Assembly (NCBI GenBank): GCA_021325595.1
Contig: JAJPGX010000034.1
Location: forward strand, 47,850 to 111,849
Reading direction: 5' to 3'
DNA: 64,000 nucleotides
Source: Nitrososphaerota archaeon
GTDB taxonomy: Archaea; Thermoproteota; Nitrososphaeria; Nitrososphaerales; Nitrosopumilaceae
The translations under genes were made by a program, and so were the position numbers. The notes under the pieces were generated by a model that saw only the letters and a program-made list of their open reading frames with translations, did no database searches and was not told the DNA's origin. Positions 1 to 7,809 of this stretch are shown here, in pieces. Positions within the stretch are counted from its first letter, which is position 1. The number at the start of each line of letters is the position of its first letter.

Positions 1-8
1 AAACAGAA

Positions 9-470
9 TTACTTAAAAAACGATTTTACTTTTGATAAAAAAGACTTGTTTTCAGACCATTCTGAAATTTCAATATCAAAACCTTCTTCCGCATGTGAAT
101 TAACAAATTTTTTACTTGCAAGAACTTCACATATCATATAATCTGATTTCTCCTTGATAAGCCCCAAACCGTCAATTTCCTGATTTTTTTCATCGGTAAA
201 ATGTTCCGGTAAAACATCAAACATCACATTTAACAAATTATCAAGATCTTTTTGCCAATTCCCATCTTCTTCGGTTTTATCATTAAGGTAAAAACAGACA
301 TCGAGAAACAATTTTTTACTCAAGGTCTTTTCTCTTAATTCGTGAATGTTTGGAATTTTGTCCAGTATCACTTCTTTTAGTTGTTTTTTACTTTTTACAT
401 AATCGCCCGCTGGAGTTACTGGAGTAAAATTTCTAATTTCAATTTTTTTTAATAAAATAACACCTTTCAA
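9..470 (-). CDS. RusA-like (Holliday junction resolvase fold) protein
   Basis: A 153-residue protein. The stretch around residues 70-85 (WQKDLDNLLNVMFDVL) followed by a conserved-looking GLIKEKSDY segment near residue 105 resembles the RusA family, which has an acidic D-x-DNLLK core, a short insert and a later acidic/Lys strand. RusA enzymes cut Holliday junctions as dimers and are usually phage-borne. The usual second acidic cluster is weak here, so activity is uncertain. The gene stands alone, starts with ATG and reads away from the next gene. The match is from memory of the motif only; a thaumarchaeal protein of unrelated function is the alternative. Confidence 0.45.
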   Translation of the reverse strand: MKGVILLKKIEIRNFTPVTPAGDYVKSKKQLKEVILDKIPNIHELREKTLSKKLFLDVCFYLNDKTEEDGNWQKDLDNLLNVMFDVLPEHFTDEKNQEIDGLGLIKEKSDYMICEVLASKKFVNSHAEEGFDIEISEWSENKSFLSKVKSFFK

Positions 471-527
471 ACAAGATCAATCCTTGGCACTCTTTCTGGT
501 TTTTGAAGATTTGCATGAATTTAGTTT

Positions 528-926
528 ATGTCTAAGGAAACATCCCCCATTATTCGGGCTGTTTTCTTGATAGTCATAGAATTATCAAAGCCAAATCAAA
601 GTAATAGGTATGAGACATATAAGACCAGTTACTATCATGATGTGATTTCAGTTCCACATAAGAGAAAAAGGCTAATAGCAACAGACGCAAGTATAATCAT
701 GCATCAAAAAATAGAACCAGTCATAAAAAAGATTCATGCTATGCCAAAATCCAGTCTACAAGATACGTTCAAGGTAGTGTATCTTAGTGCGTCTGGACAT
801 GAGAAAAGAAGAATAAAGGGAATCTTGATACCAGACAAAAACACAAAGTGGATAATATATTGCAAGAAATGCAAGGAATTTCACTACGAAAAGACACGCA
901 AGTCCCACAGAGCTATTCTTAGGTAA
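528..926 (+). CDS. Conserved-looking hypothetical protein with CxxC
   Basis: I do not recognise this 132-residue protein. It is basic, begins with a hydrophobic stretch (residues 8-19) and ends with YCKKCKEFHYEKTRKSH, where two Cys and two His could bind a metal. That suggests a small nucleic-acid-binding or zinc protein, but this is inference only. It is divergent from the RusA-like gene, with about 57 bp between them, and has an ATG start. Codon use looks like that of the neighbouring genes, so it is probably a real gene. Confidence 0.55.
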   Translation: MSKETSPIIRAVFLIVIELSKPNQSNRYETYKTSYYHDVISVPHKRKRLIATDASIIMHQKIEPVIKKIHAMPKSSLQDTFKVVYLSASGHEKRRIKGILIPDKNTKWIIYCKKCKEFHYEKTRKSHRAILR

Positions 927-985
927 GATAATACAATCTCATATCTTTGTTGCAGCTACATCTATGTAACTAGAGTTTTAGTTGG

Positions 986-1144
986 CTATTGCAAATCTTG
1001 GACAGATTCACCGTCCCGAACGTACCCAAAAGGAATGGTGAACTCGATGTTTCCCGAGATCTCTTGTACTCGTTCCTTCTCTTTCTTTTCTTCCTTGTCA
1101 GTCCACCACTTTGCTACTAGAAAGCCAATAAACCACTCTATCAT
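986..1144 (-). CDS. Small membrane-anchored protein
   Basis: A 52-residue protein starting MIEWFIGFLVAKWW, one short hydrophobic anchor, followed by a highly charged KEEKKEKE segment and a soluble tail. I chose the ATG at 1144 over an in-frame upstream start at 1186 because a TATA-like stretch (ttttattc on the minus strand, about 1165-1172) lies 25 nt before it, as for leaderless archaeal genes. An open frame on the other strand overlaps it but looks less protein-like. Function unknown. Confidence 0.4.
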   Translation of the reverse strand: MIEWFIGFLVAKWWTDKEEKKEKERVQEISGNIEFTIPFGYVRDGESVQDLQ

Positions 1145-1363
1145 GATGGTATTGCACGAATCTAGAATAAAACCAATGCTAAACAAAGTTCTTCAAAGAG
1201 CAAATCATACTATAATTAGCGACTTATTTTAGAGTAAAACCAATTTTAAAATAAACAACATACTATTGGATTTTGGCCGCGATGAAGAATCAGAGTTATA
1301 TCTGAAATAATGATGTGAAGGCATTTGTCTGAGCTGCCATGTAACTTTGAAAAATTATAGAGA

Positions 1364-1957
1364 CTAGTTTTCAGTAAATTCTCTTATTCCGTTTTTATCT
1401 GCAACAAGAACGTCGATTCCCTCTCCACTTGCTGCATCTCGCATTATTGCTGACTTGATAGATTTTACAGCTAATGATATCGCTTCTTTTTCCTTTAATT
1501 CTTTTTTGTATTCTTGATCTAAAACCCCAAGTGCCATCTCAGCGCCAGTTCCTACTGCTGCATAATCGTCTGGCAATACGGAGCCCAAAGGATCAAGTGT
1601 GTAAACTGCCGGATTGCCATCAACACCACCTACTATAACCTGAGTTAACAGAGGATAGAACCTGCGTTCATACATTAGAGAAGACATCATCTTGGCTACA
1701 GAATTTGGTGGGATCTCTCTTTTGAGCTCTAATTTTCTAATCTTTGTCAAGGCACGCATCTGCATTGCAAGAACCTGCATGTCTGCCACCATTCCTGCGC
1801 AACAGGCGCCCACAAAATCTGTAATCTGGAATGTCTTTTTTGTATTCTTGCTTACTATGAAATTTCCATACGAAACTCTTCTCTCGCTTGCCATTACTAC
1901 ACCGCCATCGTATACTATTCCGACTGCAGTAGCTCCGGGCATGTACATAAATGCCAT
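1364..1957 (-). CDS. psmB: Proteasome beta subunit, Thr1 position Ala
   Basis: An N-terminal nucleophile hydrolase of the 20S proteasome core, 197 residues. After an eight-residue leader (MAFMYMPG) the mature region aligns without gaps to archaeal beta subunits: ATAVGIVYDG, then SERRVSYGNF and SKNTKK, keeping the residues equivalent to Glu/Asp17 and Lys33. The residue aligned with catalytic Thr1 is Ala9, and the only nearby Thr is the next residue. Thaumarchaea and Crenarchaea commonly carry two beta subunits, one weakly active or inactive, so this is likely the structural one. A TATA-like box lies about 25 nt before the start. No alpha subunit or second beta gene is in the window. Confidence 0.93.
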   Translation of the reverse strand: MAFMYMPGATAVGIVYDGGVVMASERRVSYGNFIVSKNTKKTFQITDFVGACCAGMVADMQVLAMQMRALTKIRKLELKREIPPNSVAKMMSSLMYERRFYPLLTQVIVGGVDGNPAVYTLDPLGSVLPDDYAAVGTGAEMALGVLDQEYKKELKEKEAISLAVKSIKSAIMRDAASGEGIDVLVADKNGIREFTEN

Positions 1958-2034
1958 AAATCAACTGCCTGATGAGTACAATAAAGACATTTCTACGGCT
2001 ACAAAATTCAGCATAATCTTTGACACCAAATGAA

Positions 2035-2042
2035 CTAAATAG
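2035..2042 (+). promoter_or_regulatory. TATA-like box of first small winged-helix gene
   Basis: The motif ctaaatag lies about 30 nt before the ATG at 2068. The same motif at the same distance (ctaaataa, 2315-2322) precedes the duplicated gene at 2348, so the promoter was copied with the gene. Supports a leaderless or nearly leaderless start. Confidence 0.45.
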
Positions 2043-2067
2043 TAATCTCTGGATTCAGATAATTCAG

Positions 2068-2301
2068 ATGCGAAAACCGCCAACTGGTAGTAAAGACTCT
2101 CTGACAACAGAGGATATGTTTGAAATTTTGAAAACAAAAGTAACGTGGACCAACAATGAGATCTTTACAATATTGGTTCCAAAGTATCTTGCCTATGACA
2201 AAGCTGGACTTAAACACAAAATACGACATATTCTGGACTATCTTGCCAAACAAGGCAAGGTAGTGAGGATAGACAAGGGTACATATCTGATAAAAATTTA
2301 A
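2068..2301 (+). CDS. Small winged-helix protein, tandem copy 1
   Basis: A 77-residue protein starting MRKPPTGSKDSLT. It reads as a single winged helix-turn-helix: helices around residues 11-60, then a wing-like strand pair ending DKGTYLIKI. The next gene is a close paralogue of identical length. I chose the ATG at 2068 instead of an in-frame TTG at 2020 because both copies share the sequence from this Met and both have a TATA-like box 30 nt upstream. The gene sits just before the restriction-modification genes and may regulate them, which is inference from position only. Confidence 0.7.
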   Translation: MRKPPTGSKDSLTTEDMFEILKTKVTWTNNEIFTILVPKYLAYDKAGLKHKIRHILDYLAKQGKVVRIDKGTYLIKI

Positions 2302-2347
2302 CAAATCAAATAAACTAAATAACAATCTCCGGATTCAAATTTTGAAG

Positions 2348-2581
2348 ATGCGAAAACCTCCAACTGGTAGTAAAGAAGCTCTAACTGCAAAAGCCCTCTT
2401 GGACATTATGAAAATAAATGAAGTATGGACTAGTAAGGAGATTTTTTCGGTTTTGGTTCCAAAGTATCCTGCCTACGACAGAGATGGACTCAATCACAAA
2501 ATGCGACAAGTGCTATCTTATCTTGCTAAACAAGGCAAGATCGAGAGAGTTGACAAGGGTACGTACCAAACAAAAATTTAA
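2348..2581 (+). CDS. Small winged-helix protein, tandem copy 2
   Basis: A 77-residue paralogue of the preceding gene: MRKPPTGSKEALT at the start, LVPKYPAYDRDGL in the middle and DKGTYQTKI at the end. The two differ at scattered positions, mostly conservative, as expected from a duplication kept under selection. Winged-helix DNA binding is inferred from the helix/wing pattern. A TTG six bases upstream (2342) could also start translation, but the ATG matches copy 1. Same strand as the methyltransferase that follows. Confidence 0.7.
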   Translation: MRKPPTGSKEALTAKALLDIMKINEVWTSKEIFSVLVPKYPAYDRDGLNHKMRQVLSYLAKQGKIERVDKGTYQTKI

Positions 2582-2623
2582 CAAATCAAAAATCCTTTAA
2601 TACATTATAGAGATGAAAATTAG

Positions 2624-2842
2624 GTGTTGACTACCTTCATGCAACTTGTTCGAAATGAATTTGAAGAAGGCGAACCAGTGACCTTAAATCAACTTTATGA
2701 GATTCTATCAAAGAATCCAGAGGTCAAAATTAGACCAGATGTTTTAGGCCATAGGATCAGAAGTGCAATTTATGCATTACACAAGAGTAACAAGATCATG
2801 CGTGTTAGTGATTCTACATACAAAAAGGTCAATAATAAATAA
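2624..2842 (+). CDS. Small winged-helix-like protein
   Basis: A 72-residue protein with the same size and layout as the two upstream genes but little sequence identity: helical N-terminal part (VTLNQLYEIL), a second helix pair (HRIRSAIYALHKSNKI) and a terminal strand MRVSDSTYKKV. Probably a winged-helix DNA-binding protein. The start is GTG, with tttaata at 2596-2602 about 25 nt upstream, consistent with a leaderless mRNA. It lies 22 bp before the methyltransferase gene. Confidence 0.55.
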   Translation: MLTTFMQLVRNEFEEGEPVTLNQLYEILSKNPEVKIRPDVLGHRIRSAIYALHKSNKIMRVSDSTYKKVNNK

Positions 2843-2864
2843 ATGCAAAAATATCTGAGATAGC

Positions 2865-3677
2865 ATGGCCGTACAACTTCAACTGAAGGAGAACACGGCA
2901 AAATCGATCTTACGTTATCCTGGTGGAAAATTTAGAGCAGTGGACATCATTTTTAGTTTAATTCCAGAGACTACAACTAGAATGTGTTCTCCCTTTCTTG
3001 GTGGTGGTTCTGTAGAAATTACTTGTGCAAGAAATAAGATCAGAGTATACGGATATGATATTTTTACTCCACTGGTAGAATTTTGGCAGTGTGTATTATC
3101 AGACCCAATTAGATTAGCCAATACTGTAGAAGAGTATTATCCACTTTCAAGAGAGAGGTTTTATGATCTACAAAAGACCCAGCGTAACCACAAATCCAAG
3201 TATGTAAGGGCTGCAATTTTCTACGTTCTAAACAGATCATCATTCTCAGGAAGTACCTTATCTGGCGGGATGTCTCCTGGGCACCATAGGTTTAACAAGC
3301 CTGCGATTCAGAGGCTTAGAGAGTTTAAAGTTGAAAATCTTAGTGTAAAGAGATTAGATTTTACCAAATCAATATCAAAGCACAGAAACGATTTGCTCTA
3401 TCTTGATCCTCCCTATATGATTGATCAGACATTATATGGTGTGAAAGGAGACGCACACCGACATTTTGATCATGAGAGATTAGCAAAAATTCTCAGAACC
3501 CGGGAAAAATGGATATTGTCATACAATGACTCACCAGAGATACATGAATTGTACAAAGGTTACGTAATACTATATCCTGATTGGAAGTATGGAATGTCTA
3601 ACATCAAAAAATCAAGAGAAGTGCTGATTCTAAGTCATGATGTTGCAGAATACAACAAATCACGTGGAAAATTGTAG
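2865..3677 (+). CDS. D12-class adenine-N6 DNA methyltransferase
   Basis: A 270-residue Dam/DpnII-type methyltransferase that transfers a methyl group from S-adenosylmethionine to the N6 of adenine. The alpha-class motif order is visible: RYPGGKFRA near residue 18, the SAM-binding motif PFLGGGSVEI near residue 43, and the catalytic LDPPYM near residue 182. Length is normal for the family. The downstream gene starts two bases after its stop and encodes a restriction endonuclease, so the two form a type II restriction-modification pair. The target sequence cannot be read from the protein. The ATG start has an AT-rich promoter about 25-30 bp upstream. Confidence 0.9.
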   Translation: MAVQLQLKENTAKSILRYPGGKFRAVDIIFSLIPETTTRMCSPFLGGGSVEITCARNKIRVYGYDIFTPLVEFWQCVLSDPIRLANTVEEYYPLSRERFYDLQKTQRNHKSKYVRAAIFYVLNRSSFSGSTLSGGMSPGHHRFNKPAIQRLREFKVENLSVKRLDFTKSISKHRNDLLYLDPPYMIDQTLYGVKGDAHRHFDHERLAKILRTREKWILSYNDSPEIHELYKGYVILYPDWKYGMSNIKKSREVLILSHDVAEYNKSRGKL

Positions 3678-3679
3678 TT

Positions 3680-4636
3680 ATGCCATCGCAATTAGAGTCT
3701 GGCAAAGCGTTCGAGTATGCCCTTGCAAATGCATTATATAATAAAATCAAAGATAGGCAAAAGGCTGAGCTTACAAAAAATGATTCGTATGAAATAGCTA
3801 GACGATCTTACAACTCGTTTGACGAAAAAGAAAGAAGTGATTACGACTTGGCTGCTCAAGCAGGTGTTCGCCACATACTAACAATAGAACCACGATTATC
3901 AAATCCAGTGTCATCAGATGACAAGATTTCAATCATGATACAATCTGACATGGCTGGCATAGGTGGAGATGTAAGAGACATCATTGTTGTCAGATCTGCT
4001 CAAAACTGGGAGATTGGATTTTCAGCCAAGTCAAAACATTTTGCCGTTAAACATTCTAGACTTTCAGATAACATTGATTTTGGAAAATCATGGTTGGACA
4101 TAAATTGTTCAAGAGAATATTTTTCTGAAGTTACAAAGATCTTTGGTGAGCTCAGATATCTAATGGAACATGCAAGGATGAAAGGTCAAGTCTTGAAATG
4201 GAGTACTTTACCACAAAAACATGAGAGATTTTACAAACCAATTCTGGAATCCTTCACTAAAGAATTAAAGAGATTAAATGAAGAAAATTCATCAGTTCCT
4301 TCACGACTATTAGACTATTTGATAGGCAGAAATGACTTCTATAAAGTGATTAAAACAGTTGGACATACTACCATACAAGGATTCAATCTTCACGATACTT
4401 TGAATCATGATTCTAATAGTCGTAAGGTAGGAGATGTACCCAGACTGAAGCTCCCAACAAGAATCATGGATGTAGAGTCCCAGAGATTGAATAAAGTGAT
4501 TATAACCTTTGATGGAGGATGGTCCCTCTCGTTTAGGATACATAATGCGAGTACGGCAGTAGAGCCCTCTCTAAAATTTGACATTCAATTGGCTGGAATC
4601 CCGCCTAGCCTATATACTCATAGAGAAAAATGGTAG
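3680..4636 (+). CDS. HaeIII/NgoPII-like type II restriction endonuclease
   Basis: A 318-residue protein. Features I associate with the HaeIII/NgoPII family are the opening GKAFEYALANAL, then GGDVRDIIVVRS near residue 96 and WEIGFSAKSKHFAVKHSRLS near residues 110-129. The Asp, Glu and Lys in these last two segments would form a PD-(D/E)xK-type nuclease core. It starts two bases after the methyltransferase, so the pair is co-transcribed. Family members I know cut GGCC and pair with cytosine methyltransferases, yet this partner is an adenine methyltransferase, so the recognition site is probably different. Confidence 0.75.
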   Translation: MPSQLESGKAFEYALANALYNKIKDRQKAELTKNDSYEIARRSYNSFDEKERSDYDLAAQAGVRHILTIEPRLSNPVSSDDKISIMIQSDMAGIGGDVRDIIVVRSAQNWEIGFSAKSKHFAVKHSRLSDNIDFGKSWLDINCSREYFSEVTKIFGELRYLMEHARMKGQVLKWSTLPQKHERFYKPILESFTKELKRLNEENSSVPSRLLDYLIGRNDFYKVIKTVGHTTIQGFNLHDTLNHDSNSRKVGDVPRLKLPTRIMDVESQRLNKVIITFDGGWSLSFRIHNASTAVEPSLKFDIQLAGIPPSLYTHREKW

Positions 4637-4690
4637 CATGGATAATCCAATGGAATATTTTGTGCCCATGTATTGGTAAACTCGATCATG

Positions 4691-4698
4691 TTTAAATC
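4691..4698 (+). promoter_or_regulatory. TATA-like box before ParB-like gene
   Basis: The motif tttaaatc is centred 26 nt before the ATG at 4720. It suggests a separate, leaderless promoter for the downstream four-gene set, distinct from the restriction-modification pair. Confidence 0.45.
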
Positions 4699-4719
4699 AT
4701 TAAAATCAATTCAAAATTT

Positions 4720-5919
4720 ATGAAATTTAGTACAGTAAGAGCAGAACGACTAAGGTCGTATTTGGTTGAAGAGAATTTAATCAAGACCACAGATGGTCAG
4801 AACAAAACATTTCCAATAGTATGGCAGTCGGACCGCTCCAAGGACTTTCCTGTATATCGTGTACCTATTGAGATCTTAAGTTTCAATTTTGATAACGGTA
4901 GAACTGCTTCTGAAAAATTCTCTCGCGAAAGAAAAGAAGGTAGAGTATTAGATGAAGATAATCCCAAAGATCAAGACATAGTTGCAGATATTCTACTTCA
5001 CTCCGTTTGGTTCGATAAAAAAGACACGGAACAACTGATTCGAAGTCTCAAAATAGAACAAAGAGACCCTGCAATTGTCACCTTTGATGGAGTAGTTATT
5101 GATGGAAACAGACGCATGGCATGTCTTGTGGAAATTTTCAAACAAACGGGAGATCCTATTTATAAAAAAATTAATGTATGTGTATTACCCAAAGCAGAGA
5201 AGAAAGAACTGATTTTCTTTGAGAATCAACTGCAATTGAAAAATGATTACAAGGTTGACTATGGTCCTGTCAATGACCGATTAAGGATACGAACAATGAA
5301 AGAAGATCTGGGTTTTACTACACAAGAGATAATTCGTTCGGTAGAAGGAAGATTTGATGAAGCTGACATTGATAGAATGATTGAAGAGATGAAGTTAATA
5401 GACGAATATCTTGAATCAATTGGAAGACCAAAAGATTATGCCTCCCTTGGAGATGAATTTAATGGCGTTGAGAGTTTTAAGGGATTGCTGGATTCCCTCA
5501 AAGTGCCTACAGGTACAACAAGCAAAGCTCAGGAAAAAGTGGATAAGGAGATTAGAAAACGAATAGGCTTTCAACTTATTCATCACCCCAAAACGACTTA
5601 TCGAGATTTAAGAAAATTTAGAGATGTATTAAAGAATCCAGCGGCATGTAAGGAATTGATGAAAAACTCACCTACGTATAACAATACTGGAACAGGAAGC
5701 ATGTTTGAACCTCAAAGAGTCCAACAAGAATTGAACAATCTTGAACTTGCATTTGGCTTTGTAGAAAGTCAAAAATCCGATCCTATTAATTTGCTTCAAA
5801 TTGCCAAACAAAAACTCGAACTTGTACAAATAGATAGAATTCCAAAGGGAGATTCCATATTTACCAAGCTCGTCTCTGATATAGAAAGTAGACTTTCTGA
5901 CATCAGGAAAAAGATGTAG
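4720..5919 (+). CDS. ParB/Srx-fold protein of a putative defence operon
   Basis: A 399-residue protein. Its N-terminal part reads like the ParB/sulfiredoxin fold: VYRVPIEIL near residue 45, then a strand-turn IVTFDGVVIDGNRRMACLV at about 120-137, where DGNRR matches the ParB nucleotide-binding signature. A helical DNA-binding-like region follows (FTTQEIIRSVEGRFDEADI, about 206). The C-terminal 150 residues are helical and unrecognised. ParB-like proteins bind CTP or ATP, and some defence proteins use the fold for nuclease control. A SNF2 helicase begins seven bases downstream, so the two are expected to act together. A stand-alone partition role is unlikely without ParA. Confidence 0.7.
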   Translation: MKFSTVRAERLRSYLVEENLIKTTDGQNKTFPIVWQSDRSKDFPVYRVPIEILSFNFDNGRTASEKFSRERKEGRVLDEDNPKDQDIVADILLHSVWFDKKDTEQLIRSLKIEQRDPAIVTFDGVVIDGNRRMACLVEIFKQTGDPIYKKINVCVLPKAEKKELIFFENQLQLKNDYKVDYGPVNDRLRIRTMKEDLGFTTQEIIRSVEGRFDEADIDRMIEEMKLIDEYLESIGRPKDYASLGDEFNGVESFKGLLDSLKVPTGTTSKAQEKVDKEIRKRIGFQLIHHPKTTYRDLRKFRDVLKNPAACKELMKNSPTYNNTGTGSMFEPQRVQQELNNLELAFGFVESQKSDPINLLQIAKQKLELVQIDRIPKGDSIFTKLVSDIESRLSDIRKKM

Positions 5920-5926
5920 ATAGTCT

Positions 5927-7807
5927 TTGTCTAGCATTAGAATAGAAAACAACAAACTCATTTTGCAAGCTGACACAGAAGTATTAAGAACTATAGAAAA
6001 CAAAAATTTTTTCTGTAATGAACTAGGTGCTACATTTGAAAATAATTCATACCTATTTAATGATACATCAATACAGAATATTGAAGCGATAGAATCATTT
6101 TGTAAATATCTCGGCGTTCAAGTAAAACTTGATTCCAAGGCATCACAGATTAAGCAAATAGAAGAAGGGGAACGCCAGAATTTTAAAAATATTATTCTTG
6201 AAGCTACAGAGATTAAGAATCAGACACCAGGATCGATCCAAGTTCCTTACATGAACGTAGAAAAACAACTAATGCAATACCAAATCATACCTGTTAAACA
6301 CGCCTCCAAACTGGGATTTGCTGCTAACTTCTCTGTACCTGGAAGCGGGAAAACTTGGATGGCGTATGCTACGTACTTTATTCAAAAATCAAGGGGAGAA
6401 GTCGATAGACTTCTCATTATAGGTCCCAATAGCTCCTTCAAACCATGGGAGACTGAATACTATGAAATGACTGGAAAATATCCTTCTCCAAGTATTAGGA
6501 TTAGTGGTTCCATCAAGGAACGCAGAACACTTTTCAATTCTTTGGGAGAATGGGAGATTTTCTTGGTTAATTATCACATGGTTTGGAGAGAAGAAGAAGC
6601 AATAGCAGAATTATTGCAAAAGCACAAGTTCATGATTGTGGTTGACGAGTCACACCATATCAAAAATCCAAATGGGAGGGCAACCAGAGCAGTTTTGAAT
6701 TTATCAAGATATGCAAAAAAGAGAATGGTCTTGTCTGGTACTCCAGTACCAAATAATTTTGAAGATATATGGTCACAAATCACTTTTCTCTATCCCAACA
6801 TGGAAATTTTAGGAACGTATCCCGATTTTCAATACAATTTACAGAGACACAATCCACATGAATATGTTAGAGAATCCATCTCTCCACTATACACTCGCAT
6901 ATCAAAAAGCATGCTAGATCTTCCAGAGCCAGAGGTGTTCAGAATGGATGTGCCAATGAGCGATATACAGAAAAGAATTTACGATGCAATTAGAGGTCAT
7001 ATCCGAGAAAGTGACAAGATCCAGAGAGAGGATGAGTTAGCAGTACTCGAATGGAGAAAGTTTGCAATGATATATTTGCTAGAATCATCCACGGATCCTT
7101 CTCTTCTTACTAAGAGTAGCCAGTATCGTGAGAAGACAATAATGCACGAGGGACTTCCTATCCAGAATCTAATAGATGAATATAGTAAATATGAAATCCC
7201 AAACAAGCTAAAGGCAGTACAAAAACTTGCAGAATCAATCATGGCAAAAGAAGATCCCGTTACTAGAAATCCATCCAAGGTGATCATCTGGTGTAGCTTT
7301 GTGGCATCGATTGATAAAGTTGCAAATATGTTAGAAAAGTACAATCCAATTTGCATACATGGAGCAATACCAAAAGACGAGGAAGAAGATCCTGAAGATA
7401 ATCGAGAAGATAGAATAGAGACTTTCAAAAATGATCCTCAGTGTAATGTGCTGATAGCAAACCCTGCCTCCTTGGCAGAATCTGTCTCATTGCACAAGTG
7501 GTGTCATGATGCAATATATCTAGACCGCACATTCAACGGTGGTCACTATATGCAAAGTTTAGAACGAATTCATAGGATAGGAATGGACCCACATGTTACA
7601 ACAAGATACCACATATTGTTATCCGGAGACTCGATTGATCAGCGTATCAATGACAGACTTGAGATAAAAAAACAGAGAATGTTGGATATTCTCAATGAAT
7701 CTGATATTGATGAGATAAACTATGATCTAGACTTTAATGAATTTAACAGAGAAAATGAGATTAATGATGACTTTGCAAGCATTCAGGACCATCTGAATAA
7801 ACCCTAA
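5927..7807 (+). CDS. SNF2-family helicase of a putative defence operon
   Basis: A 626-residue superfamily 2 ATPase. After about 110 residues of N-terminal domain come the helicase motifs: Q-like YQIIPVKHA, Walker A VPGSGKT near 138-144, motif II VVDESHHIKN near 237-246, motif III LSGTPVPNN, motif V NPASLAESV and motif VI SLERIHRIG near 543-551. These define a SNF2/Rad54-like dsDNA translocase. The start is TTG, seven bases after the ParB-like gene, and the next gene starts two bases after the stop. SNF2 translocases drive several prokaryotic defence systems, but the neighbours here do not match any I know well. Confidence 0.9.
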   Translation: MSSIRIENNKLILQADTEVLRTIENKNFFCNELGATFENNSYLFNDTSIQNIEAIESFCKYLGVQVKLDSKASQIKQIEEGERQNFKNIILEATEIKNQTPGSIQVPYMNVEKQLMQYQIIPVKHASKLGFAANFSVPGSGKTWMAYATYFIQKSRGEVDRLLIIGPNSSFKPWETEYYEMTGKYPSPSIRISGSIKERRTLFNSLGEWEIFLVNYHMVWREEEAIAELLQKHKFMIVVDESHHIKNPNGRATRAVLNLSRYAKKRMVLSGTPVPNNFEDIWSQITFLYPNMEILGTYPDFQYNLQRHNPHEYVRESISPLYTRISKSMLDLPEPEVFRMDVPMSDIQKRIYDAIRGHIRESDKIQREDELAVLEWRKFAMIYLLESSTDPSLLTKSSQYREKTIMHEGLPIQNLIDEYSKYEIPNKLKAVQKLAESIMAKEDPVTRNPSKVIIWCSFVASIDKVANMLEKYNPICIHGAIPKDEEEDPEDNREDRIETFKNDPQCNVLIANPASLAESVSLHKWCHDAIYLDRTFNGGHYMQSLERIHRIGMDPHVTTRYHILLSGDSIDQRINDRLEIKKQRMLDILNESDIDEINYDLDFNEFNRENEINDDFASIQDHLNKP

Positions 7808-7809
7808 CT

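Larger units (their letters stand above)
2068..2581 (+). repeat. Tandem gene duplication, 280-bp offset
   Basis: Copy 1 and copy 2 line up at a constant offset of 280 bp, including the TATA-like box, the start region and the shared trailer containing aatttaacaaatcaaa. The repeated unit therefore comprises promoter plus gene. Confidence 0.8.

Noticed and set aside
1035..1232. A 65-residue plus-strand frame overlapping the small membrane protein gene
   Set aside because: The minus-strand frame has a TATA-like box at the correct distance and a sensible anchor-plus-charged layout; the plus frame has no promoter and random-looking composition.
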